Positions 25,666 through 33,022 of a DNA stretch of 64,000 bases are shown here, piece by piece. A program made the position numbers and the translations under genes. Origin of the DNA: Ignavibacteria bacterium (lineage in GTDB: Bacteria > Bacteroidota > Ignavibacteria > SZUA-365); the NCBI GenBank assembly GCA_016720835.1, contig JADKJW010000009.1, forward strand, positions 62,001 through 126,000, written 5' to 3'. The notes under the pieces were generated by a model. That model searched no databases, was not told the origin of the DNA, and saw only the letters and a list, made by a program, of their open reading frames with translations. How positions within the stretch are numbered: position 1 is the stretch's first letter; each line of letters starts with the position of its first letter.

Positions 25666-25693
25666 GGACGCCTCCCCGATGAGGGAGGCGTCC
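25666..25693 (-). terminator. Strong hairpin at the end of the Ton operon
   Basis: GGACGCCTCCC pairs perfectly with GGGAGGCGTCC over 11 bp, just after the TPR gene stop. It would fold in the minus-strand transcript. No U-tract follows, so it may be a factor-assisted terminator or a 3' stabilising hairpin. Confidence 0.45.
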
Positions 25694-25703
25694 GATGGGG
25701 AGG

Positions 25704-27362
25704 TTATTTTTCGAGAGTCTCGAGGCCTTTTTTCGCCTCCTTGTTTCCCGGATCCAGTTTCAGGACCGTCCGGTATTCCCTGATCGCTTCGGCCTTCTTG
25801 TTCAGGTTCTGGTACGTCTGTCCGAGCCAGAGGTGATACAGGGCATTGTCCGGGCAGAGTTTCACGGCCTTGAGCAGGTATTCGAGCGCCTTGTCGTAGC
25901 TCTTGTTGATCAGGTACTGCACGCCGATGCTGCCGTAGGCTTCGCAGACATCCTTCGCGAATTTCGCCTCCGTCTCCGGATCGGCGGTGCCGAGCTTGAT
26001 CACGACGTCGTAGTACTTCCGCGCTTCCTTGATGGAATCCATCTGTGTGAGCACGCGCGCCAAGTTGAGATTCCCCGGCAGGTAGTCCGGCTTCGCGGCC
26101 ACCACGGTGCGCAGCGCCGCGCGCGAGGGCTCGTATTCCTTGAGGAACATCTTGCACATCGCGAAGTTGAGCAGCGAACCGATGGCGGTGGAGTCCAGCG
26201 CGTAGCGCTTTGCGAAGATGTCGGCGGCCTTGTCGAATTTCTGCGCGCGCATGTAGGAGTTCCCGAGATCGTTGAGCACCTGGCCCTGCGTGGGATCCTT
26301 CTGCACGATGCGCTCAAAGAGCAGACCGGCGAGCGAGTCGTTCTTCAGTTCCATGTGTGAACGGCCGTACTGGTACAGTTCGTCCGTCGAGAGCGTGTCG
26401 ACGTTCTCGAGCTTCAGGTACATGTCCACGGTCTTCTGGAAATTCTTCTGGTCGTAATTGACGCGGGCGGTGATGCGCATGGCGTTGGCCGAGGCGGGAT
26501 CGTTCGCCAGCACGCGTTCGGCGACCGGGAGCACGTCCGCGAACTGCCTGCTGCGGTAGAGCGACTCCATGTACAGCGGGAACAGTTCCTTCGCCTCGGG
26601 CTTTGCGTCGAGGTAGCGCTTGAAGAGCTTCGACGAATTCTCGTATTGCCGCACCGCGTACAGGATCTTCGCCAGTTTCAGCGTGGCGGTCAGGTTCGTG
26701 CTGTCCTGCGCGAGCACGCGCTGGTAGCAGAGGGCCGCCTTGCCGTACTCCTTGTCCTCGAAGTAGGCCTGGCCGAGCTTGTAGTTGATGTCGGCGTCGA
26801 GCGAATCGATGAGCACGGCGGCCTCGTACTGGATGGCGGCCATGGTGGGCGACTTCTGCTTCGCGTAGGCGTCGCCGAGGCCCTCGAGCGCGCGGATATT
26901 GTTCGGATCCGTGTCCTTGGCCTGCGTGAAGACGATGATCGCCTGGCTGACGGAATCCATCGCGAGCATGACGTGGCCGAGTTCGGTCTGGAGCTTCGGA
27001 TCGTTCTTCTTGTTCTTCAGTCCCGTGCGGAGCGTGGCGTACGCGTCGCTGAATTTCTTCTGCTGAACCAGCGCCTGCGCCACGACGACGTAGCCTTCGG
27101 GCCGTTCGTCGTTGAGCTTGATCGCCTTGCGGCCGTGCTCCTCGGCGGCGCCGGCCTGCTCCAGTTTCAGATGCGCCTGGCCGAGCGTGGCCCAGCCCTC
27201 GATGTTCTTCGGAAACGCCTGCACGAACTTCTGCAACTCGGGAAGTGCTTCCGCCGCTCTGCCGCTGCGGACCAGCATCTGCAGGTGCTGCAGGTCCTGC
27301 GCATGCGCGAAGGAAGCCGACGCGAGCAGGATGACCGCGATGAGCGCGTGAAGTGCTTTCAT
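25704..27362 (-). CDS. Periplasmic TPR-repeat protein of the Ton operon
   Basis: 552 aa: a signal peptide (ALIAVILLASASFAHA) followed by about fourteen tetratricopeptide repeats of 34 residues almost to the end. Examples are AEEHGRKAIKLNDERPEGYV, AFAKRYALDSTAIG-like units and ALEYLLKAVKLCPDNALYHL. TPR arrays act as protein-binding scaffolds. The gene lies 5 nt after the PstS-like lipoprotein gene and is the last of the Ton cluster, so it probably works at the periplasmic side of the Ton machinery; this is inference from context. Confidence 0.87.
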   Translation of the reverse strand: MKALHALIAVILLASASFAHAQDLQHLQMLVRSGRAAEALPELQKFVQAFPKNIEGWATLGQAHLKLEQAGAAEEHGRKAIKLNDERPEGYVVVAQALVQQKKFSDAYATLRTGLKNKKNDPKLQTELGHVMLAMDSVSQAIIVFTQAKDTDPNNIRALEGLGDAYAKQKSPTMAAIQYEAAVLIDSLDADINYKLGQAYFEDKEYGKAALCYQRVLAQDSTNLTATLKLAKILYAVRQYENSSKLFKRYLDAKPEAKELFPLYMESLYRSRQFADVLPVAERVLANDPASANAMRITARVNYDQKNFQKTVDMYLKLENVDTLSTDELYQYGRSHMELKNDSLAGLLFERIVQKDPTQGQVLNDLGNSYMRAQKFDKAADIFAKRYALDSTAIGSLLNFAMCKMFLKEYEPSRAALRTVVAAKPDYLPGNLNLARVLTQMDSIKEARKYYDVVIKLGTADPETEAKFAKDVCEAYGSIGVQYLINKSYDKALEYLLKAVKLCPDNALYHLWLGQTYQNLNKKAEAIREYRTVLKLDPGNKEAKKGLETLEK

Positions 27363-27367
27363 GACCG

Positions 27368-28276
27368 TTACTCCTCGTTAAGTTGTACCAATCGAACCGG
27401 CTGCGTCCTGGGAACGAGGCCCGCGTTCTGAAACAGTTTCTGACCCGGCGGGCTCGCCATGAACGCGCTGAAGCCCATCGGCAGGCCCGTCCGCGCGGAC
27501 GAGAAATGCACGTACACCGGATAGTGGTAGGGATACTTTCCCAGATAGATGTTCGCCTGATGGAGCGCGACGAAGGACCGGGTGCCGCTGGCGCTGTCGA
27601 GCGCCTCCACCTTGAGGACGCGCACGCCGAGAGCCGTGTCGCGAATGGCCGATACCGGCACGACGCCGAGCGCGCCCGGATGCGCGGCGACGAAGTCCAC
27701 CGTCGCGCGCTGCGAGTCCGCGATGGCCGCGAGCGGCGCGTCCTTCGCGAGCTTGAAAAAGGTTCTCACGAGCAGCTCGTAGGTGCCGGAGTTCCTGCCC
27801 GTGCAGACGAGCTGCACCGCGCCGCCGGCCGAGGCGCCTTGGACGGACTTCCACTCCGTCGCCTCCCCGCCGAGGATGCCGCGGAGCGTCTGCTCCGATA
27901 TTTCGGTGAGCGGATTCGAGGGATGGACGATGAAGGCGAGCGCGTCTTCCGCGACATGCACCTTCTCCAGTTCCAGCCCGGCTTTCTCCGCGACCGCCTT
28001 TTCCTCAGCGTTGAGATCGCGGTCGACGACGATGTAGCGGACGCTGTCGTTGAGCAGCTGCACGATGGCGTCGCGCGTGGTGGTGACGCCCAGCGTGACC
28101 TTCGCGTCCGCGTAGAGCCGCATGAACTGCTCCACTTCCTCGTGCATCACCACGGCCTGCGATTCGCTCGCGAGCACGTGCATGCCGCCCTTCGTCGCGG
28201 TCTCCTCGCTGCGGTACCCGCACGCGGACACGAGCAGCAGGAGCGCGGAGACGGATATGAAGGAGAGCGTTTTCAT
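27368..28276 (-). CDS. PstS-like substrate-binding lipoprotein
   Basis: 302 aa. The N-terminus KTLSFISVSALLLLVSAC has a lipobox (VSAC). The mature part is a PBP-like fold of the phosphate-binding PstS family: ALAFIVHPSNPLTEISEQTL (the loop before the domain swap), GRNSGTYELL (anion-binding Ser-Gly-Thr motif) and GALGVVPVSAIRDT. No pst transporter genes are nearby. Proteins of this kind encoded beside tonB or exbD genes are likely to have a non-transport role, such as sensing or scaffolding; that is inference. The ATG at 28276 follows AGAGG. Confidence 0.85.
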   Translation of the reverse strand: MKTLSFISVSALLLLVSACGYRSEETATKGGMHVLASESQAVVMHEEVEQFMRLYADAKVTLGVTTTRDAIVQLLNDSVRYIVVDRDLNAEEKAVAEKAGLELEKVHVAEDALAFIVHPSNPLTEISEQTLRGILGGEATEWKSVQGASAGGAVQLVCTGRNSGTYELLVRTFFKLAKDAPLAAIADSQRATVDFVAAHPGALGVVPVSAIRDTALGVRVLKVEALDSASGTRSFVALHQANIYLGKYPYHYPVYVHFSSARTGLPMGFSAFMASPPGQKLFQNAGLVPRTQPVRLVQLNEE

Positions 28277-28437
28277 CGTGATACCTCTGTTCTTATTGCG
28301 GCAATTCTCGTGCCGGGGCGTCATTCGGGGACGTGGGCGATTTCTGCGGTAATTCTGCGCTTCCATGTCCGGTTTTGGACTCCGCACTGCCCTGTTTCGG
28401 GCCCGGTTGCGGCCGGCGCATCGGCGCTGCGTGGAGC

Positions 28438-29200
28438 TTATTTGACTTCCTTGCCGGCATCCTTGTCCTTGAGCCGGAATCTGAAGGGAATGGCGACCCA
28501 CACATCCACGGGCTTGCCGTCTTTCAGTGCGGGTTCGAATGCCCACTTCATGCAGGCGTCCTTCGCGGCCTGATCGAAGACGCTGTTGTCGCTTTTCAAG
28601 ACCACGCCTTTCACGACCTTCCCGGTCTTGCTCACCCACACTTTCAGGTACACCGTGCCTTCCTGTCCGGCCTGCATGGCGCTCTCGGGATACACCGGCT
28701 GCGCCTGCGTGAGCACCTTCGGTTCGACGTCGTACTCGACGAAATCGACCGGAGGATTGTCCGCCCCTTCCTCGTCGAGCTGCTTCACCTTGTTGAGCTT
28801 GAAGTGAAACGGAATCGTGACCCATACGCCGTCGGGATCGCTGCTCTTTTCAGGTGGTGTGAACTCCCACTGCATGGCAGCATCGATGGACGGCTGATCG
28901 AAGATGCTGTTGTCGCTTTTCTGAACGACGACTCTGCCGACCTTCCCGTCGTTACGCACGAGTGCCCTCACCTTGACTGTCCCTTCAGTGCCTGCTTTCA
29001 ATGCAGCCTCCGGGTACGTCGGTTCAACCCGTTTCACGCTGTTGAATTCTTTCGCAATCGTTCGAATGGTGGTCGATCGTGCCCCCGGATGGATAGACGC
29101 GGTGCACTGTATCCGGGAGGGATTCCTGCGACTGCAGCCGCGGTGCCGCGGCCAGCGCAAGAATCGCGAGGCATGCGGTGGAAGAGATGATGTGCTTCAT
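28438..29200 (-). pseudogene. Periplasmic protein with two TonB-C domains, frameshifted
   Basis: Read through one frameshift this is about 253 aa. A signal peptide (IISSTACLAILALAAAP) begins at ATG 29200 (GGAAGGA upstream). It is followed by two TonB C-terminal domains, each with the P.YP..A...GxEGTV.....V...GKV...VV..SDNS.FDQ pattern. The break lies in the C5 run at 29082-29086: removing one base joins HRVYPSG to ARSTTIRTIAKEFNSVKRVE. It lacks the N-terminal membrane anchor and Pro-rich spacer of a true TonB, so it is probably a soluble periplasmic partner. The gene is in the Ton operon, 30 nt after the preceding one. Confidence 0.78.
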
Positions 29201-29230
29201 GATCGTTCCTTCCTGCGTGTGAACGTGGGG

Positions 29231-29650
29231 TTACACTTTTTTCAGTGTGAAGCGGATCGGAACGGGGACCCACGCGTCGACGGGCCTGTTCTTCGAGAGC
29301 GCCGGTGTGAATTCCCATTTCATGGCGGCGATCTGCGCCGCCTCGTCGAAGACGTGATTGTCGCTGTGCTGCACCACGGTCTGTTTGACTCTGCCTTCCG
29401 CGGTCACCCATACCTTCAGGTACACGGTGCCTTCGAGTTCGGCATACAGCGCGCGGGTCGGGTAATCCGGACGCACCTGCTTGACGGGCACGGGAGCGAT
29501 ATCGTACGGCGTGAAGGTTCCGAGATCCATGACCGGACCGGCGACTCGCACCATGCGCATGCCGTCGCTGCGCTGTCCGCTGCCGCTCAGCAGCGCCGCC
29601 CCTATCGCGACGGCGATGGCGACAACGATGAGAGTAAGCGCGTTAATCAC
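29231..29650 (-). CDS. Membrane-anchored single TonB-C domain protein
   Basis: 139 aa: one N-terminal membrane helix (INALTLIVVAIAVAIGAALL) and a TonB C-terminal domain (VRPDYPTRALYAELEGTVYL, ending RFTLKKV). It has the core TonB layout without the Pro-rich spacer. I chose GTG 29650 because GGAG lies 8 nt upstream, and because it overlaps the stop of the preceding small gene by 8 nt, a sign of translational coupling. A longer reading has no signal and no ribosome site. Confidence 0.72.
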   Translation of the reverse strand: MINALTLIVVAIAVAIGAALLSGSGQRSDGMRMVRVAGPVMDLGTFTPYDIAPVPVKQVRPDYPTRALYAELEGTVYLKVWVTAEGRVKQTVVQHSDNHVFDEAAQIAAMKWEFTPALSKNRPVDAWVPVPIRFTLKKV

Positions 29651-29858
29651 GACCGGATCTCCGTGCCTGTTTCTCCTGCACCCAGGTGATGACAAATCGG
29701 TACACCGCAAGCAGCACCAGCACGATGCCGAAGGTGATCCGGAGTTGTGCCGGAACGGACGGAGGGAGAAACACGCCCGTCAGGATGATCACCGCCGCGA
29801 TGGCGGTGACCCCTGACAGGGTGTAACCCATGAGGCCGTGGATGTTACTTCTGGGCAT
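29643..29858 (-). CDS. Small two-helix membrane protein, 71 aa
   Basis: Two predicted membrane helices (GVTAIAAVIILTGVFL and ITFGIVLVLLAVYRFVI) with a charged C-terminus. It overlaps both tonB upstream (14 nt) and the next TonB-C gene downstream (8 nt). ATG 29858 is used; a shorter start at 29831 would remove the overlap with tonB and cannot be excluded. Its placement among Ton genes suggests an accessory subunit. No family is recognised. Confidence 0.62.
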   Translation of the reverse strand: MPRSNIHGLMGYTLSGVTAIAAVIILTGVFLPPSVPAQLRITFGIVLVLLAVYRFVITWVQEKQARRSGRD

Positions 29859-30600
29859 CCTTCAGGCGGAAACGGAACGGGATGGCGACCCAGACGTCCA
29901 CGGGCTTCTTCTGCTGCAATGCCGGGGTGAACACCCACTGCATCGCCGCGTCCTGCGCCGCCTGGTTGAACACCTCGGCGTCGCTCTTGAGGATGACGGC
30001 CTTCTTGACCTTGCCTTCCTTGGTCACCCACACCTTCAGGTACACCGTGCCCTCGAGCTCCGCGCGCAACGCGATGTCGGGGTACTTGGGCTGCACCTGC
30101 TTCACGGCGGTGGGTTCCTGCTCGTAGGCGACGAAGTCCGCCGGCGGTCCGTCACTGAGGATTTCCTTCTCGACGCTTTCGTCGATCTTGATATCGCCCG
30201 TGATCTGCGTGCCGCCTCCGGTGCCCTCGCCCACCGCGGGTCCGATCTGGCTGAGTTCGGTCTGCGACGCGATGGTCTGCTCGGGGCTCACTTCCGCATC
30301 GGGTACCGGGACCGGGATGCCGATTGTCGGCTTCACCTGGGGCCCGGAAACCGCGACGGCGGGAGCCGCTTCGTCGGCCACCGAGGGAGGCGGACCGAGT
30401 TCGCTGTACTTGAGCAGGCGCACCATCATGACGGGTTCATCTTCCTCGGTGAGCCACTCGATCAGCATGTAGCTGCCGAGTCCTCCGACATGGAAGACGA
30501 TCGCGATGATGAGCGCAATCGCAAAGTACCGCTGGTAGTTGCGTTTCAGCTCGATCCCTCCGTAGGGACCGGTTTCTGCGATGATCGCTTTCTGTGCCAT
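29845..30600 (-). CDS. tonB: Energy transducer TonB
   Basis: 251 aa with canonical order: short cytosolic N-terminus, one membrane anchor (YFAIALIIAIVFHVGGLGSYML, residues about 24-46), a periplasmic spacer, and a C-terminal TonB domain (residues about 165-245, with VQPKYPDIALRAELEGTVYL and WVFTPAL). TonB couples the proton-motive force harvested by ExbB/ExbD to outer-membrane receptors such as the one at the window end. It follows exbD by 15 nt. Confidence 0.9.
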   Translation of the reverse strand: MAQKAIIAETGPYGGIELKRNYQRYFAIALIIAIVFHVGGLGSYMLIEWLTEEDEPVMMVRLLKYSELGPPPSVADEAAPAVAVSGPQVKPTIGIPVPVPDAEVSPEQTIASQTELSQIGPAVGEGTGGGTQITGDIKIDESVEKEILSDGPPADFVAYEQEPTAVKQVQPKYPDIALRAELEGTVYLKVWVTKEGKVKKAVILKSDAEVFNQAAQDAAMQWVFTPALQQKKPVDVWVAIPFRFRLKDAQK

Positions 30601-30615
30601 TGCTGTCCTCCTTCC

Positions 30616-31116
30616 TTATGACGCTTTGGCTTGTTCGATGAGCTTCAGATCCTCGGGGAGCATCGGCGCCAGGGTGAAGCGCGTGATGTTCGCCAGATTC
30701 AGCTCATCCATGAGGTCCACCATCATCGTGTACTTGCCTTCGCGGTCCACCTTGATGAGGGTGATCATTTTCGGGTTGGCGCGGAGGCGCTCGACAAGCT
30801 GCGCGCGGAGATCCTTGAACTCGAGGAGTTTCGGGGTCTCGGTGCCGGACTGGACGTAGATCTTCCCGTCGGCGGCGACGCGCAGTGTATAGAGATTGGA
30901 CTCGGCCACCTCGATCTTCGTCTCCGCATCCGGCGGGAGGTTGATCTCCATCGTCTGCGGTTTGCTGAACACGGTGGTCAGCATGAAGAAGGTGAGGAGG
31001 AGGAAGGCGACGTCGACCATCGGGGTCATGTCGACGCGCACGCCGAGGCGGTGTTTTTTCTTCTTGCCGCTCTTTTTCGACGCGGCGGATTCGCGTTGTT
31101 CAACATCTGCTGCCAT
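30616..31116 (-). CDS. exbD: ExbD/TolR family biopolymer transport protein, copy 2
   Basis: 166 aa: a basic N-terminus, one membrane helix with the essential Asp in VDMTPMVDVAFLLLTFFMLT, and a periplasmic domain. ExbD is the proton-pathway subunit that works with ExbB. It is the second of two exbD genes, each translated separately (12-nt gap). Two ExbD proteins per operon are common in Bacteroidota, and the two copies here differ outside the helix. Confidence 0.93.
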   Translation of the reverse strand: MAADVEQRESAASKKSGKKKKHRLGVRVDMTPMVDVAFLLLTFFMLTTVFSKPQTMEINLPPDAETKIEVAESNLYTLRVAADGKIYVQSGTETPKLLEFKDLRAQLVERLRANPKMITLIKVDREGKYTMMVDLMDELNLANITRFTLAPMLPEDLKLIEQAKAS

Positions 31117-31128
31117 GGTCGTGCTCCT

Positions 31129-31593
31129 TTACGTGCGCTCGAGGTCGGTGACCAGATTGAAGCGCGTGATTTTCGTCTTCTGGAGAATGTCCATCACGTC
31201 CTGCACCGGGCCGTACGGCGCGTCCTTGTCTCCCTTGATCACGGTGCGGAGCTTCGGATTCATCATGCGGGCCTGGATGAGGAGGTTGCCGAGTTGCTTG
31301 ATTTCGACGATGGCGCTCTGGGTTTTGACGCCGGCGGGGCCGAAGAGGCGCACGCGGATTTTGGGGTTGTCGACGCCGAGGTGGATCGATCCGTTCTTCT
31401 CGATCGAGATGATCATCACGTCGGTTTCGGGCAGCTTGAAGGCGGAGTGGGAGGAGGGCAGGATGATCTGCACGTCCTCGGGCGCCTTGAACTGCGTGGT
31501 GAGCATGAAGAAGGTCAGGAGCAGGAAGGCCACGTCCACCATGGGGGTCATGTCCATCTTGATGCCGACGCGTTTTTTCTTTCTGATATTCAT
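31129..31593 (-). CDS. exbD: ExbD/TolR family biopolymer transport protein, copy 1
   Basis: 154 aa, with a KKKR basic start, one helix carrying the essential Asp (MDMTPMVDVAFLLLTFFMLT) and a periplasmic domain containing a distinctive VIKGDKDAPYGPVQDVMDIL end. It lies 28 nt after exbB and 12 nt before the second exbD. Its periplasmic domain differs from that of copy 2, so the two are not simple duplicates. Confidence 0.93.
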   Translation of the reverse strand: MNIRKKKRVGIKMDMTPMVDVAFLLLTFFMLTTQFKAPEDVQIILPSSHSAFKLPETDVMIISIEKNGSIHLGVDNPKIRVRLFGPAGVKTQSAIVEIKQLGNLLIQARMMNPKLRTVIKGDKDAPYGPVQDVMDILQKTKITRFNLVTDLERT

Positions 31594-31621
31594 GGGAGCC
31601 TCTGGGGTATTCGTGAGGCGC

Positions 31622-32350
31622 TTATTTCTTTCTGCGGCTCGCGAGCGACTGCACGATCGAGTAGCTGGCTTCGTCGATCAGGTACGTGAAATTGTCGACC
31701 TTCGTCGTGAAGAAGTTGTAGGCGACGATGCTGGCGATGGCGGCGATGAGTCCGCCCGCGGTGTTGATGAGGGCCTCGGAGATACCGACCGACAGCTGCA
31801 GCGCATCCGGCGCGCCGGCATGGGCAAGGGCCTGGAAGGCGCGGATCATGCCGATCGTGGTGCCGAGCAGACCGACCATGGTGGAGATCGACGCGATGGT
31901 GGAGAGGGCGACGAGGTTCTTCTCGAGCAGGGGCACTTCCAGCATCATGGCTTCCTGAATCGCGTTCTGCACTTCTTCCATCACTTCCTTTTCGGCCTGC
32001 ACGTCGCCGGACATGTGGAGGAGACGGTAGCGGTCGAGACCGGTGCGGAGCACGTTGGCGCAGGAACCGCGCTGCTTGTCACAGGCGTCGATGGCGGCGT
32101 CGATGTTGCCGCTGTTGATCTGGATCTGCACGTTCTTCAGGAAGGTGGTCAGCGAACCGCGGCCCTGGGCTTTGCGCAGCGCGAAGACGCGTTCAAAGAT
32201 GAAGGTGATGACCATGATGGTGAGCGCGATGAGGGCGACAACGAGCGGTCCGCCGTCCTTGATGAAATCCGGAAGCATGAATTCGAAAATGAGGTAGCCC
32301 ACGACGAAGGCGACGACGAGAAGGATGGTGATGAAGAGCGACTGTTTCAT
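31622..32350 (-). CDS. exbB: MotA/TolQ/ExbB proton channel family protein
   Basis: 242 aa with three or four membrane helices. The first begins LFITILLVVAFVVGYLIFEF; after a cytosolic region comes the conserved channel core ALSTIASISTMVGLLGTTIG and GGLIAAIASIVAYNFF. ExbB forms the proton-conducting pentamer with ExbD. An extra N-terminal helix pair relative to E. coli ExbB is usual in Bacteroidota. It lies 36 nt after the STAS gene. Confidence 0.94.
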   Translation of the reverse strand: MKQSLFITILLVVAFVVGYLIFEFMLPDFIKDGGPLVVALIALTIMVITFIFERVFALRKAQGRGSLTTFLKNVQIQINSGNIDAAIDACDKQRGSCANVLRTGLDRYRLLHMSGDVQAEKEVMEEVQNAIQEAMMLEVPLLEKNLVALSTIASISTMVGLLGTTIGMIRAFQALAHAGAPDALQLSVGISEALINTAGGLIAAIASIVAYNFFTTKVDNFTYLIDEASYSIVQSLASRRKK

Positions 32351-32386
32351 GACTCTGGTACCTTGTGATGAATGGTGGGTATGTGA

Positions 32387-32737
32387 TTATGCAGTCTGAA
32401 AATTCTTGACGGCTTCGTCGCGCGTCTCTTCCACGTCGATCACGCGCATGAGGCTGGTGATCACGAACACGTTCTGCACCCCCTTGCCGAGGCCGCAGAC
32501 CTTGATCTTGCCTTCCGCCTTGACGTAGGCGGTGTGAATGCTCACCACGGCGCCGATGCCCGAGCTGTTGAGGTAGGTGACATGGGTCAGATCGAGGACG
32601 AGCTTCCTGTTCCCCTGATCGAGGAAGTCCTTGGCTTTCTGCTTCATCTCGTCGGTCTCGTCGCCGCCGATGATGGAACCGCGCGGCTCCAAAATCGCGA
32701 TTTCGAGATTGTTCAGGGTGGTGGCTTTGAGGGACAT
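32387..32737 (-). CDS. STAS-domain protein heading the Ton operon
   Basis: 116 aa, one STAS domain of the SpoIIAA type, with KLVLDLTHVTYLNSSGIGAV at about residues 45-64; NSSG is the candidate phospho-acceptor site. It resembles the STAS protein at 4246-4617 but is only moderately similar. Its position as first gene of the Ton operon, 110 nt after a sigma-54-like promoter, suggests a control element for that system; no partner kinase or phosphatase is adjacent. The role is inferred. Confidence 0.85.
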   Translation of the reverse strand: MSLKATTLNNLEIAILEPRGSIIGGDETDEMKQKAKDFLDQGNRKLVLDLTHVTYLNSSGIGAVVSIHTAYVKAEGKIKVCGLGKGVQNVFVITSLMRVIDVEETRDEAVKNFQTA

Positions 32738-32845
32738 GGCGGGTTTCCTTGTATTGTCCTTGTGAACTGCTGAGAGATTCCGTTCGTTGAATTGCGATTC
32801 CTGAGTGCTGTTTCCATCGCAGAATGATGGTCACGTGAATACTGC

Positions 32846-32861
32846 CTCAAACCTGATGCCA
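32846..32861 (-). promoter_or_regulatory. Candidate sigma-54 promoter of the STAS-Ton operon
   Basis: On the minus strand TGGCATCAGGTTTGAG fits the -24/-12 form TGGCACG-N4-TTGC: -24 is TGGCA, spacing is correct, and -12 is TTGA where TTGC is expected. It lies 110 nt before the STAS gene and about 75 bp downstream of the nearer palindrome that could bind the neighbouring sigma-54 regulator. Confidence 0.4.
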
Positions 32862-32876
32862 GCATTATCGACATAT

Positions 32877-32900
32877 AACGGCCAATTTTGGCCGTTTTTT
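32877..32900. terminator. Hairpin between the regulator gene and the Ton operon
   Basis: AACGGCCA and TGGCCGTT pair around ATTT, followed by TTTT on the plus strand. On the minus strand, the direction of the nearby genes, an A-tract precedes it but no T-tract follows, so it looks like a terminator only for plus-strand transcription. It may still delimit the end of the regulator transcript. Confidence 0.45.
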
Positions 32901-32921
32901 ACACGCATCTGAGCTCGTGCA

Positions 32922-32934
32922 TTGCAAAATGCAA
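32922..32934. promoter_or_regulatory. Palindrome 1, possible regulator-binding site
   Basis: TTGCA-AAA-TGCAA, itself inside the larger inverted repeat GCATTGCA/TGCAATGC (32919-32937). It matches the second palindrome at 32999-33011 in both arms and spacing, and lies at a typical upstream distance from the sigma-54-like promoter. Confidence 0.5.
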
Positions 32935-32998
32935 TGCATGGAAACGCGCGATCCGCCGCGATCCGGTAACGCATTTTGCTGCAACGGTTTGCGGAGGA

Positions 32999-33011
32999 TT
33001 GCAGATTGCAA
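32999..33011. promoter_or_regulatory. Palindrome 2, possible regulator-binding site
   Basis: TTGCA-GAT-TGCAA, the same arms and spacing as palindrome 1, centred 77 bp further from the promoter and 12 nt beyond the regulator stop. Paired sites of this kind are usual for NtrC-type enhancer proteins. Confidence 0.5.
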
Positions 33012-33022
33012 CCCGGGAATCG

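Noticed and set aside
27368..28276. Phosphate ABC transporter operon
   Set aside because: The PstS-like protein is not accompanied by pstC, pstA, pstB or phoU; the neighbours are Ton genes.
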